NCBI GenBank assembly: GCA_009733575.1
Contig: ML769436.1
Coordinates: forward strand, 148,010-212,009
Length of the DNA: 64,000 nt
Direction: 5' to 3'
Origin: Gymnopus androsaceus JB14
Taxonomy: Eukaryota > Basidiomycota > Agaricomycetes > Agaricales > Omphalotaceae
A program made the position numbers and the translations under genes. Below the pieces are notes generated by a model. It saw nothing but the letters and a program-made list of their open reading frames with translations, was not told where the DNA came from and searched no databases. Below are positions 23,830 to 36,427 of this stretch, piece after piece. Position 1 is the first letter of the stretch. Every line of letters begins with the position of its first letter.

Positions 23830-23981
23830 ACCTGAGGCAAGACAACGACGAGCTCACAACTGCCTTTGGGGAAACGTTGCTCTAGATCGTTGCCACACCA
23901 CAAGTCCCAAACTAATTAATATAGAGTTCTACATGATACATACCAAATACTCTACTTAGATTGAAGGAAAACATACAAAGT

Positions 23982-24004
23982 TAGATAGATAAATAGATAG
24001 ATAG
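23982..24004. repeat. TAGA tetranucleotide microsatellite
   Basis: Short run of TAGA units with one interruption, between the transcription factor and the methyltransferase pseudogene. Confidence 0.8.
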
Positions 24005-24151
24005 CTGGCGTGCATATACTATACATACTTCGTTATAATCCATCGGCAGTCCACCGAATTTCCTATACATACTAGTCCTGTAGATGTGTCGAACAGTGAA
24101 TAGATTTTAGGACGATCCTCTTCGTCAACTTTGTCTTCAAGTTAACGCTCA

Positions 24152-25167
24152 ATGAAGGGCTCACGTATACCCAATACCGCTTCTCGGTCTAACGCATCGG
24201 CCGACTCCTGGTAATTTCACGATATAAAAGGCAGAAGAACTACTAAAAGCATCTAGAACACCATATCAAACGATTCATCAGGTTGCAGACTGTACAACAA
24301 AAACGCCAGCTTTGTGTACTCGCCTGCCTTCACGTCTCCCGTGCTCGACTTGTTAGCGGCGAAACCTGAGGAACGTATCATTGACTTTGGCTGTGGAAGC
24401 GGGGAGCTCAGTGTCGTAATCGAGAAGATTGTCAAGGAAAAGAAGCGATACCTCGCTGCGGTTGATTTCAGCGAGAGCATAATTTGTAGGTCGTTTCAGG
24501 CGTGTAGTCGTCGACCTGAGATTGCATCCATAGATCGACAAGGCGAAAGCGCAAGGCCTTCCTGAAGCTTTCGTCTGTGATATTCGAGACTTGACTTTCC
24601 CGGCGTCATATACCGGCCCTAGAGAAGAAGTCGACGCGGTTTTCACCAATGCGGCATTGCATTGGTGTAAACGCGATCCGTCTGGGGTTATAAAATCTGC
24701 GAAGAGGATTTTGAAGTATTGTTGGTGAGATGGGAGGGTTCTTGAACTGTATCGGTGAGTGAAAGAATGGAAAGGGGAAGCATTTGGAAGACTGATAGGT
24801 AACGATTTCAGGAATCCGAAATGCGTTGAAGAGCGTGCTCAAGTCAAGAGGATACGATGGTATTGAATGTGATTCTGTCCTTCTCCTGAAGAATATACCA
24901 AGGTAAGTATCCTGTCGATAGTATACTACTAAACTTACTCACTATAATATAACAACAGTTGCTCGAAACTGAAGGCTTCAAGGTTGATCACATCTCTTTG
25001 ACACCTCGTTTCACGCCTCTGGAAGCAGGATTGTTCAACTGGTTAGAGTACATTTGTAAGGGGCTCGTGGTTGAAGGATTTAGCCTGAGCAGGAAGCGAT
25101 TGAGATTATGAAAGAAGTTGAAGAGATTTGTCGAGTCGATAATCAAGACGGAATGGAAATGCGATGA
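24152..25167 (+). pseudogene. Class I SAM methyltransferase, frameshifted
   Basis: Related to fungal trans-aconitate-type/UbiE-like methyltransferases. Intact pieces are LYNKNASFVYSPAFTSPVL, the SAM motif IIDFGCGSGEL (near 24385), VDAVFTNAALHWCKRDPSG (near 24630), GEMGGFLNCI, SPEEYTK and LLETEGFKVDHISLTPRF. They do not join in one frame. The piece IDKAKAQGLPEAF is out of phase with the exon before it. A gap after RILK loses the expected Pro-Gly-Gly loop and shifts frame. The SPEEYTK exon is out of frame with the preceding RNALKSVLKSRGYD, and the C terminus (EIMKEVEEICRVD) is again shifted. No phase-correct start joins to the first conserved exon; the ATG at 24152 is a guess. Several independent breaks argue for a pseudogene. 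Confidence 0.65.
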
Positions 25168-25288
25168 TTACGTACGATGAGGTTTGTAGCGGTGTTATAA
25201 GGAGCTTGAGAATCGATTTCTTTTTTGCGACTGGTCAGAATAAAGACAAGCCATATAATGATTATAGAAATACATGACGATATACTCA

Positions 25289-25786
25289 TTATTTCCGCTT
25301 GCCCTTTGCACGCTTTTTGGGCGTATTTACAGAGGGAGGGAGCCATTCATTGACAGGCTCTGAAGATGGTGATTCCTGTGGTTCTGAAGGAGCAGAAGAA
25401 GAAGAAGTAACCCCATTCTTCTCATCCTCTTCTGCCTTAGCAGAGGCAGCCGCTATTTCTTCTGGGCTCACTTCCTCTCCTCTTCTTAGCCGCGCAGCGA
25501 TTTCCGGGGTAACACGTATACGGCGGACATTGGTTTGGAATCCAGGCGCTGCGATAAACTGAGAATGAATGTTGAAGAAAATGAGGATTACTCACCGCCT
25601 TTTCCAATTCCATAAAGTCTAAGTCTTCGAGCCAGATACCATTTTCGAGTGAAATATGCTGAAAGAAGGAGCACCGGAGGAATTCTGTGAGAGGTCTTTA
25701 AATGAATTCATGGGCTTAGCGGTCAAATGCACATACACTATCCAAAGAAGAGAAGGATGCGTGTCCACCGACGTTGTAGCTGCCAT
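25289..25786 (-). CDS. Small conserved-looking protein with acidic/Ser and basic tail
   Basis: Not recognised. ATG 25786, two introns, stop at 25289; about 126 residues. The N-terminal half is globular-looking (ISLENGIWLEDLDFMELEKA, then FQTNVRRIRVTPEIAARLRRGE). The rest is an acidic/Ser-rich linker (SPEEIAAASAKAEEDEKNG and a Ser/Pro run) ending in a lysine-rich tail (KKRAKGKRK) that could serve as a nuclear or nucleolar signal. The splice joints are in phase and both introns have normal donors and acceptors. It lies tail to tail with the methyltransferase pseudogene. No function is proposed. Confidence 0.65.
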
Positions 25787-26704
25787 GAAAAGGACAGAAA
25801 CGCGTCGCACTGATAAGCGCTCAGAACTCTGCGGCGCTTATAACTTGGCTGAATCCTTTGTATTTCTATTGTCGGCCTCCTTCTATGCGGTACTAGCACT
25901 ACGGTACTAGCACTACCTCCATGCGCGCTATTTTTTGTAGTAAGTTCGACACTTCTCTTATCTAAATATCAAATTTCGGCAAAATTTCAGCTGTCCGCCA
26001 CCGATTAAGTAGGAGTACTGTACCATTTTGATCGAGAGTTCAGTCATCCATCATCCTCAAAAAAATCGGAGTGTGGTTTTAATTTTTTCTCAATTGTCTG
26101 GATTTATTTTGTATTTATTTTGGTCAAAAATTCAGATCGATGAACTCTCGATCGAAATGGTACAGTACTGTAAATCCGAAATCGAGCTATCTTCAAGGAC
26201 GCCTTAGACTTGAACATTTTCTGTAATGTTTAAAATTCGTTTGAACATTTACAGATCCCAGAAGTACGTTGTTATCTTAGTACCTGACAACTTTTATTGC
26301 TCCCATAACAGAATCTTGATGCATACTATCTATGCCTCTATTTTCAAGGGTGTGGATCAGGATTGTTCGTTTATGATGCATGATGGTCAGATGAAGTCAC
26401 CTAGGTGAACTTCTCCCAACGCAAATTCTCTCAGCTGCGCCCTATGGGAATAGCTGTTGTTTTCAAGGTGCTTGCTCCTTCTTCGGTCTCCCTTTCTTGG
26501 TCTCATGTGAATTGTAGGTCCTCCGTTCCGTGGTGCAGTAATCGTCACGATTTCGCCATAATTTCACTGTTGAATTATTTGACCTCTCAAACAAAGTTAA
26601 CCTGAGGATTGAAGTCGACGTGAGGCATCCCATAAATACTCCAAGCTCTCACTCGCTCGAATACTTAAAGACTACAGGTAATCTGAATCTAAAACTGTTA
26701 AACT
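25787..26704. other. Intergenic region containing a short inverted-repeat element
   Basis: No gene seen. It holds a 15-bp direct repeat (GGTACTAGCACTAC, twice near 25888-25916) and the MITE-like element at 26014-26169. The right end is the promoter region of the PEBP-like gene. Confidence 0.5.
26014..26169. mobile_element. 156-bp MITE-like element with 29-bp terminal inverted repeats
   Basis: The left end (26014-26042, starting AGTACTGTACCATTT) is repeated inverted at 26141-26169 with a single mismatch. The interior is AT-rich and non-coding. Symmetry and size fit a miniature inverted-repeat element; a long hairpin of other origin is possible. No clear target duplication beyond single bases was seen. 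Confidence 0.6.
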
Positions 26705-27629
26705 ATGCGTTTCCCCAGCCTAGCCTACTTTTTGCCTCTGCATGCTTTCTTTACCACAATCAATGCTCAAGACACGAGTTTAGCTGCTGTGAAAGCCGCC
26801 TTTGATGCTGCAGACGTACGTCTAAGGCCTTACCCTTCTATCTAAAGTACTCATTTTGCGATACTGCAGCTCCCAGAAGATATTTTCTTGACGTTCGACC
26901 CTAGTGTCCTTCTCGAGGTTACTTTCCCAGAGACCTCGGGGAAAGATATCATTCTCCATGCAGGTGAGCTATCCAAGAGATGATATTTTCTTTTCTGACC
27001 GTTGGACTGACGAAAATAAGGCATCCACGTTCCACAAAATGGTGAGCACGCGTTGCTCCCTCCATCCCCGGCCTTTTTCTCATTGTCTCTCACTTCTTCA
27101 GACACCGCGGGACCTCCGTCGTTCGCAGTCATTGGTCATGCAGGAAAGGGTCCATTCGTCGTCGCAGGTAGGTATATATTCCATAAACCCATCGTATTCA
27201 GAGTCGCTGACAGTGATTCATGTTCCCAGCCATTGATCCAGATGCCCCCACTCCGCAAGACCCAACCGACGCTGAAATTCGTCACTTCCTCGGTGCCAAC
27301 TTTTTTGCGTCTGTAGATGAACCAGTGCAGCACTTGACCAACGTCACTCCTGCTATCTCTGAATTCATACAGCCAACTCCACCAGCAGGTTCTCCAGCTC
27401 ACAGGTATAAATTTGTTTACGGTGTTATGTGATTTGTTTTTGAAGGCCGGCGTTTTCCAGATATACATTCTTGTTGTTCAACCAGCCTCCGGGATTTAAC
27501 AGCCAAACTCTTGTAAATTCTTCGACTTCTGTTGAAAACTTCAACCTTAGCTCGTTTGCTCTTGCCACTGGGCTAGGTCACCCCATTGGGGGTACATTTA
27601 TGTTGGTAGCTCCGGAGCCGACTACTTGA
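26705..27629 (+). CDS. Secreted PEBP-like (phosphatidylethanolamine-binding) protein
   Basis: Member of the PEBP/RKIP family. ATG 26705 starts a clear signal peptide (LAYFLPLHAFFTTINAQ). The PEBP ligand-site motif appears as AIDPDAPTPQDP (near 27230-27260), with the following EIRHFLGANF in place of the usual LHW. A strand matching YIFLLFNQPPGF lies near 27460-27495, and the C-terminal part contains FNLSSFALATGLG. Four introns; stop TGA at 27627-27629. Length is about 215 residues, normal for the family. In fungi such secreted PEBPs are of unknown role; lipid or small-ligand binding outside the cell is the family-based guess. Several NxS/T sites suggest glycosylation. Confidence 0.82.
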
Positions 27630-28398
27630 GCGAACTAGGTTATAGTAGTACTAGCTAGCACACTTGGAAATCTGTATTTAGCACAATTGTCAATGGACTT
27701 TGCTCCAAGTTGAACTAACTTGGTGGGTCGACAGCATATCTTCCAGATAGCTTGATTTTCAGCGTAACTTTCGTCGGCTTATTGAACGGACACAGCTAGT
27801 CAATAAAAGTTCATCTGTGCCGTCTTGGGGAATGAACCTCAAGGATTAGCTAGTATTTCGACTGGTGAATTTGAAAAAGAAATTGGGCAACTCAAGACGA
27901 GGCCTCGGAATATGATGAGAATAGGATTTGAACCCGCGCCATTTCGGACCAGATAATCGACGCGCTGGTCTCCTTAATTTGGCGCCTCAGGAGTTGGAAG
28001 ATATACAGCCTGTCATGCATTCGCATTGACGTGTACTGCAAGAAATAAGATTCCACATCGGATATCGCGGGTAGAACGATTAGCTTGAACAGCGCGAGCG
28101 TAAACTCCATTGAGTCTCGAGCCATGGAGAACTGCTCGATGGGCTCGGATGTAGTTTAGGCAACGGAATGTAACTGGGCGTTGTACCGTCTTGAGCTAGT
28201 GTAAGGATTATCTGAAATAATCGTGACGGCGTGGAATTATGAATACGTGAAGCTCGAAATAAGCGCCGGGAGAATGTCGCCACGCGTCTCGTGCTCTGTG
28301 ACTCAGGAATTTGACAAGCGTGACCCTTCTGCTACTTCACCTTCACTCACTGCTCTTCTTGTTCATTTGGCCTTGGGCTCTGACCCTTTCTGACCAGG
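27630..28398. other. Intergenic region upstream of SCC2
   Basis: No gene supported. A GGTTCAAATCC word resembling a tRNA B box lies on the minus strand near 27925-27935, but no tRNA fold could be built around it. The rest is unremarkable. Confidence 0.5.
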
Positions 28399-31300
28399 AT
28401 GGCCAATAATGAGCATAATCGTTCAGTTCGAGAATCTCATCGACTTCTCGCGTCTTATCCGATAAGTTCTGCTGTTCCTTCTGGCCATGGTAACCCACAT
28501 TTTTAATCTCTGATTTTCCTATAATTAATACGATTTTTTCTGCATCTAGTCGCGCGCCATCTTGACAGCCTCAGTATTGCTGCTGCTCCTCCGTCATTTG
28601 TCAATCAACAATATTATAATCCTCCGCCATACTCGAATAATCTACCCTATTCAGAATACTCGCAACAAATTCAGTATCTGAGGTCAAATCAGCCCCAAGG
28701 AGGCTCAGGAAGAGACGTAAATTGGGAAAGAACTCGTGATCAAGCAGTAGGTCTGATAGGCGAACAAGCTGGAGTGTAGGTGCTTTGCTGGTTCAGGACT
28801 TGCCAACTGCTTATATGCACTCTTTAGATCGTATCCATACCCTCCTCCATACCCTCCTCCTCAGAATCCACACTGGAACTCACATTCTTCTCTCTCCTTT
28901 CAAACTCCTAGTCTTGCTCACGCCGTATTTTCCAACGGCTATCCTACGCCTCCCCAAATGTCATCTATTCCAGCACCAGCGCCATCATCGAGTACATATA
29001 CCTCGAGTTTAGCTGGTGCATTGGGTCCAGTTCCTCCTCCAAGACAGCAGCATCAGCAGCAATGGCAGCAACGGCAGCCGCCTGTACATCAATTGCCGCA
29101 CAATTCTAGCCCTTCACAGCATCAGCGATCGCTCGAGCATCGACCTCCTCCGCACCCACGCTATGCACCTGCCGCCAGCGCGTCCTTCTTCAACGATGTT
29201 GTTGCGCAAAAATCTCAACAAATCCGACAGAACCCGGCTAATCAATCCGGCCTCCACGTTGCTGAACCGCGCATTCCACTGAACTCGGCGAATACCTTGC
29301 AAAGAGGCAACCCCCTAAATCTGACTCCGGGAAAAAAGCGGAAAATGGAAGTATTTGTCGAGCTATCTCCTTCACCAATGAAGAAGGTTAACCTAGGTAG
29401 CGGTCACAGCGCATCTAGTATTCCGTCTACACCTTCTAAACTTGGTCGGACATCCGCTGTACCACCATCGTATTCAGCCCCGTCCGTCTTTCCCAAAACC
29501 CCCTCCACGACGCATAGTACGCACAGCTCTGCTTCTTCCGTACCACGCACCCCTACTACTATCGGGCTTGCTACCCCAAGGAGTCCCAGTGTGACAAGCA
29601 ACGGCAGTCTTAAACGCAAGACATTCACCTTGGATTCTGTCGAATCCGTTCCCACCCGTCAAAAGCCGTTCATCACACCTACTACTGGTGGCCGCACTAA
29701 GAAAGCCAAAAATCTCGATGATTCCGACACAGAGCTTGAAGATGAAGAGGATGAACTCAATCTTACTTCTAGTCCTATGAAGCCTCTCCTCTACGACTCT
29801 ACTACAAAGTCGAAACACAGGGCTGGACGGGACGGACCACTCACGCACGACAGAGATGAGCGCGCGCCCATTGACAAACTCGTTTTGCTGATGAACGATA
29901 TTTTCGAGACAGAGGATGGACTACCTGCAGACCCTACTTCGGCGGATCTCTCGAACGCGAATCGAGGTGGTATTTTTAATCCCGATTCGGAAGATCCTTC
30001 AAAACCCCAACTCGGTGCTTCCACCATCCGCAAGCTGACGAAGTACATCGGACAGGTCAGAAGCGGGAGAGGTCTCGGGAAGGGTACTCACTCTTCTCCA
30101 GTCAAAGGTGCACGGGGTGGAAAGATTGGTGATATCGAGTCGGACACTCTCGGGAGAATTATTAGAGTACTTTCGAGGAGTGTGAAGATTGGAGAGGGAG
30201 TAGATTCTTTTGGTGCCTTTTCTGGAGCTTCGGCAGTCAAGGATACATTAACGGCTACTCCTCACAAAACGCCCAAAAAGAAGAAAAGTCGTACGCCTGT
30301 GGAAGAGGAGGCGGTGGAGGATGATGATGACGAGAAGGGCGAGATGAAGGAGGTCGAAGTGCATTTGATGCGTGATCAGTCGAAGGAGCCTAAAACGCCC
30401 AAGAAGGACAAAGGGAAAGGGAAAATCTCTGCTATTCCTTCAATTCCTTCCGCCGTGGATCTCGACATACTGGCTCACAAGCTGACATTGAGCCGGGATG
30501 GAGTCCTCGCTGCTGAAACTATTATAGCTTTGCTCGGCGGAGAAATCGGCAAAAGCTCGAAAGGTGAAAGGCTCAGTAAGCAACTTTATTCGGAGGAAAT
30601 CATCCTCGGATGTCTTAATGTCGTCAAGAATGCTTTGGAGGGCGAAGTGTATCCTTTCGTCGAAGGCTGCGCGGGCGTTGGAAGTGGTCTGTTGATGCAT
30701 CTCGTCAACAGCGCTTCTGCCAAGGGACAGCATAACCCGTCTTCCTCGAATACCCAATCTATCCCTGCAAAGACGGATACATGTAGGCACCTTCTCGGCG
30801 AAGTTTTTGTTGCGCTTTCCGCTACGCTACCGCGACTCAGTGTGTTGGTCGGTGGAGCAAGTGGAGATAGTGGAATGCCGATGAGCGAGGCGGTTGTCAT
30901 CAAGGCTGTTTATGTCGGCATCGGACCCTTCTTTGTGACCTCGGACGAGAGCGCTGGCTCTTCACATCTGGTCAAAGAAGAGAGGGACTGGGATGGAGAG
31001 GAGAAGGTCAAAGGCAAAGGAAAAGGGAAAGGGAAAAAGACTCAAGGAGGAGGGGTCTTGACGGCTACCTTTGGAAAGAGTGCAATGCGAGGTTTGAGGA
31101 TGGATGCGCTTGGCTTGATCAGAAGTGTAAGTTTTTCGAGTTTTTCGATGTCTTTTCCATGTTGAAACCTCGTTTATAGATCTTCGCCCATCACGATGAA
31201 CAAAGATCTTGGATCATCGAGGAAATACTCTCGTCGCTCATCAAGGTTTCCAATGCAAAGCATGGCAAATCCGCTGACCAGTTCCGACTTCGTGACGGAA

Positions 31301-34300
31301 GGTCAATGCGCACAGTATCGGCACTTTTACTTCAGCTCGTCCAGACAAGTGCTCATGATGTAAGACTAGCAGCACGAAAAATTGAACGAGCAAGGCAGGC
31401 CAAATTTGCTTCGCGGAGGCAGGAGAGTATCATGATGGAAACCCAGGTGAATATCGGCAGCCAAGAGTTCCTCGATGAAGAAGATCGTGCTGCTATCAAA
31501 CTGCACAACTCTGCCCTTAGTTCCCCTCACAAAGCTGCATCTACCATCGTCCACTTCCTTACCTCCCGATCAGGAAAAACCAAGACGACGAAAAACTCCA
31601 ATGAGGCGGAGTATCGGGCTATATTGGATGCGCTGGTCCAAGATTGCCTCAGCGTCTGGTGTTGGCCTGAGTGGCCTAGTGCAAGTGTAGTGTTGGGTGT
31701 CATTGTGAAGGGAATGGTTCGAAACTTGGAAGAGGATAATCACAAGGAGAAGAAAGCTGCGGGTGGTGATAAAGACAAGGAGTCAGCCGGGGACAACAAC
31801 GCGGGCAAGTCGATGGCATTGGATCACCTCGGAATCATCGCTGCGAGAGTACGGAGCTTAATGCTCAAGGTTCAGGTTAAGGAAGAGGAGGATACGTCCG
31901 GAACCAAGACGAAATGGAAGCCTTTGAAGCCTTTGAATCAGGTCTGTCTATGTATCCTTTCGGCTTAATTTCTGTTATATTAATCTACTCCCCGTAGATT
32001 GTGGAAAAGTTGGATCTCAAAGAGCTTGACCGATATCTGAATACGCACTGGGACGTGGCTGCACACCTTGGGAAGAGAGCTACAGAGGACCAAGCGTACG
32101 ATGTGAGTGTCGAGCCATACCCTCTGAGCTCGTTCAACTGACATGTTTTCAGAGCGCACAAGAACTCAGTGCCGCTACTCTAGGTCAGGATCTTGCTGCA
32201 GCATTGCAAAAGGTTGCTCAGTGGATCAAGGACGATTCGGGAGCCAACAAGAAGCCCCCTCGGTCCAAGGCCGGCGAGGAAGAGTATGATGAAGATGATG
32301 ACGAGGAAATGGATTCGATGAATAAAGGAAAGAGTCGACGTAAAGAGGCTGGTCAGGATAGAGACTCTATCAAGGTCAAACTCTTTGGTGAGAAGCTTAA
32401 AGGCGCACTGAGGGACGTTTGGAAGGAGCGGGGCACGGATCTATTTGATATTGGGTATGTGTATTCAGTGATATCTCCTTTTCATTCGCTCATTATATGT
32501 CTAGCTCTGCAGAAGAAGTCATTCGTGTTGATCGTCAAGCTGAAGAGATTGGTGCTATCCAGGGTACCAGCTTGAAGAACGGGTTTATGCCCATGTTGAC
32601 CGTAACACTGCAGGCGCTGGATGCTCCGGTTATCTTCATGCGCACGAAGGCTTTGAGAGCTCTAGGGCAAATAATCACCAGTGATCCTAGCATTCTGGCC
32701 ATGGTGAGTATCTGTTTATACATAGTCATCTGTCGGCTAATGCTCCTGTCTTTAGTCGAACGTTCGGAAAGGGATTGAAAGTCATCTGCTGGATAGCTCG
32801 TCTGCTGTTCGTGACGCCGCCGTGGAACTCATTGGAAAGTATATGATTGATTCTCCGGATGTCGCCGCCGATTATTATCCCAAGATTGCTGATCGCATTG
32901 CCGTAAGCTTCTTCATTAGTTCATTTTTACCGTGCTGACGATCTGGTTAGGATACGGGACTCAGTGTTCGAAAACGTGTCATCAAGCTCTTGAAATCCTT
33001 CTATAGCGTCGCGGGCAGTGTCGAGCGCCAAGCAGACATTTCCACTAAACTTGTCCTCCGCATGATGGACGAGGACGATACCGTTAAGGAACTTGCGATC
33101 AAGACCATTGAGGAGCTCTGGTTCCCGCCTCCCTCTGCTCTAAAAACCTCAAAACCCAACTCTTCCGCCGGTACGGGATCAGCTGAAGACTCCAGTGATT
33201 CTTTACAGAGGAAAGTAGCGGTTATCATGTCTGTCTCCGCAAGTTTCCGTGACCGACAATCGCCCTTGGAAGATCTTCTTCACCAGATCATGTCTTCGAG
33301 GGAGGAAGGAAGCATAGAGGCCAAGGCTATGCATGCGAGATACGAGGAGATTTGCGGTGTCCTTATTGACGGCCTTGTGGATGCGTCGGACTTGCCCGAT
33401 TTCGTGAGTGGACATCTCTTCCCTTTTGACTTGATCGTTAATCATAAACAATCTAGACTGTGGTCAACTGTATCCGCACTATTCATCTAATTGGATCTGC
33501 GTACCCCTCAGTCATTAGCGCACAGAGTGCCATGACTTTGCTGCCTTACCTCAAAAGTCCAACCACCGTATGTCGATTCCCTATGTTTGAAGTACCTTCG
33601 CTGACTGTTGCACACTTTCCAAACAGCCTGAAGATCAGACAACAACTGATTACCTGCTTAGAACTTTCCGTTCCGCTATTCCATATTTGCCCAAGACTGC
33701 TGCAAAGTTCGGTCAAGACCTCCAAACTAAACTCCAGCCTATGATAACCAAACCGTCTTCCGGAGGAATTGCTGTGAGTTGACTGTTCAGTGTTTAGCGA
33801 ACAAGATTCTGACTTGTTATATAGACTATGCAAGAAGTTGTAGCGTGCCTGTGTACTGATGTTCAGTATCTTACACACGATTTCAGCAGGCTAGTGGCCC
33901 TACTCAAGTCTTGTAACAGTGGGTACCTAGAATCAATGTCCTGGCAGTTACTGACCCTCGCCAAATTCTAGTGCGTCTTAAGCAAGCCATAGAGAAACCG
34001 GGAGATACGGCTCTCACACCTGTTGAAATGAAGGGCCTCGTCACCCTCATTGTCATCGTTTCATTGCTGGCGGAGCACTGCAACTTCGATAAGCTCCGTG
34101 TTGAAGAGCCATCTACAGAAGCCGACCTCAATTCCGTCTCTACTACTTCCATTACTGAACATGTCTACACTAGTCTCCTTAAGCTTCACAAACGATACAG
34201 TGATGCCTCGTTCCGCGCTCGCGTTTTGCCATGTCTGGGATTCCTTTTCCGTGCTCAGCCTACGCTTATGACACTGGAACAGTCAGCCACGATCATGGAC

Positions 34301-35861
34301 GAGATCTTTGCGTCTAATGATCAGGACGGGAAAGCCAGATTACTGAAGATTATTCAAAACTTTTTGACCTCGGAAGCGATCAAGCACTCGCAAAAAGAAA
34401 AAGGTTTATATCTTCACTTTGCTTCTACAATAACTTCTGATCCTTGTATCAGAGAGTGCAAAGGGCCGTGGAGCGAAACCGGCGCAAGTCAACATGGAAG
34501 AGCTCGTAGGGAATACGGACGGATTTGCCGATTCTGGGTAAGCATGCTTAGATTCATTGGGTGGCACGGTGCTAATTGACTTTGTAGTGTCAGCTCCGCC
34601 GTCGTCCAACGTTACTTGGATCATATCCTCAACGCTGCGTTTTCAACACACAGTCACATCCAAGCCTCCGCGATTGATATCTTGACGTTTACTGTTAAGC
34701 AGGGACTGGCTCACCCGCTTCAAGTTCGTTCGCTTGCTATGTATTTGGTTCTTCTCACTAATGGAGTGTGCAGTCTTTCCCTGTCATAATTGCACTAGAG
34801 ACAAGCCCCAGTACATCATTGAGCAACCGTGCAAGTGCTCTTCATGCTTTACTGCACAACAAGCATACCTCGCTGTTGAACAGTCGGTTTACGCTTAGTG
34901 CTCTGAAATCTTTTGAATATCAACGGAAGATCTCTCCTGGTGGAGTCCACGGTACGCATTTGAGCAAGCTCTGATGGTTATGTTTTCGCTGACAGGTTGG
35001 TAGGATATCGAATGCAACCGATTCCTGTTGCAGTCCTCCATCGCTGGTATTCGCTAGTCCGCGAAAAGCGAGTTCAACGGCAAGAGTTCTTGAAGGCGAT
35101 GCTCAAGGTTTTCCAAGACCGATCGGATTACAAGTCATCCCAGGACGATGTCGAGTTTACGCGGTACATGGCTGAAAACTTTTCAGCGTTCGATTACAAG
35201 ACGCAGGAAGAGGTCATCACGGTCATCAAGTTCCTCACGACGGTGTTGTCTACTACGGGCTTGCATCTCCTTGAGGTGTTGTCGCCGTCGCATTTGCTTT
35301 CGAATCTGCATTCATCGTCGGGATCTCAGACTGTACGTGTTTTTTTACTGAATGTGAACAAGTGTGCTTACCTTGTATTCTATCACAGGAAACAACCAAG
35401 GTGATTCAATGAATGTCGAGAGAAACCTCGACGATGAGCTGCCATTCATACGGACGTCCGTGGTTGTTGGGATGGTCATGCTGCTCAAGGCGCATCTGAA
35501 GACGCTCTACGGACTATCTGAAGAGTACGTCGCTTTATTTCCATTGTTGACATTGTTGACATTGGCTAACCGGCATTTTTCGTGTTATAGTAAATGCAGC
35601 AAATTCAGTCTTACCAAGAAGAGCGCGGTTGGAGACAAGGCGGCGGTGAGGAAGAACGATAAACCTATCAGTTGGAGTAGGCTGCCGTTTGCAGTGAAAC
35701 CAGTCTTGACGTCGGCGGACGCAAAGGAGCAGAAGGAACGGGTGAGTTGCTTGTTTGCTTTTCGAATACAAAGATTGATGAATATTTTGTCAAAGTTCCT
35801 TGCAATCTGGAACGAAGACGGCGTTACGGGCGAACCTGAAGAAGAAGAAGAATTTGCTTGA
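28399..35861 (+). CDS. SCC2: Cohesin loading factor Scc2/Mis4 (NIPBL homologue)
   Basis: Chromosome-bound HEAT-repeat protein that, with Scc4, loads cohesin onto DNA in the nucleus. ATG 28399 (MANNEHNRS) begins a disordered, Gln/Pro/Ser-rich N terminus (to about 29,800), normal for the interaction region of this family. The helical body starts near 30,440. Diagnostic segments are [21 protein letters not shown] (31280-31340), [20 protein letters not shown] (32630-32690), [19 protein letters not shown] followed by [18 protein letters not shown] (32800-33000), and [19 protein letters not shown] with [18 protein letters not shown] (34915-35090). An acidic EEEEEFA ends the protein at 35861. About 20 introns; roughly 2,100 residues. 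It is the longest gene in the window and, I infer, essential. A Lys/Gly tract (30985-31040) is low complexity. Confidence 0.9.
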
Positions 35862-36427
35862 TCCCACCTTGTCTATTGGCCTTTTCGTGTTTCATTTTAT
35901 TTCTATGCTTCATCCATCGACCTTCTCGAAAACTCGATCAACATCCTCTCCGCTTTCGCGTTCTTGGACACTCTTCACGTTTATGCATAGCTGCCAGTAT
36001 TCTGTATTCATCTCATTCATGTCTGCTCAATCGTCTCTTATCATTATTCCTTACCTTGTCGTTTTATTACATTTCACTGTTGTTGTTACATTGCGGTGTT
36101 TCTAGTTCCTGTCTTATAGCAGCCATTCTCCTTTGTACAACTGATGTTAGAAGAGTACATACATCGATAATAGAAAAGAGTACATATGCGCTACGAAGTA
36201 CGATCGGAGAGTGAGAGCATCAGTTTGGAACAACAATTTGGGTATGTGCATGATGTGGTGGAGGGATGGAAAAGAACTGAGACGTCTTACTACGGTGCGA
36301 CTTACACTTGGCAATAGAACTGCGTGCCCATCCTCTATGAAAAACCAAGTCTCCGCCTTTGAAAGCGGCCGAACTATGTGTTTCGGAATGTACGGTTGCG
36401 AATCGATGATGGTGGTGAGAGACAAAG
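35862..36427. other. Intergenic region between SCC2 and the Sec14-like gene
   Basis: T/C-rich 3' flank of SCC2 followed by the presumed promoter of the Sec14-like gene. Short open frames on both strands have no conserved features. Confidence 0.5.

Noticed and set aside
27900..28000. Possible tRNA gene on the minus strand (GGTTCAAATCC word)
   Set aside because: The T-stem has mismatches, no 5' acceptor partner is found and no proper anticodon arm forms; likely chance or a tRNA-derived scrap.
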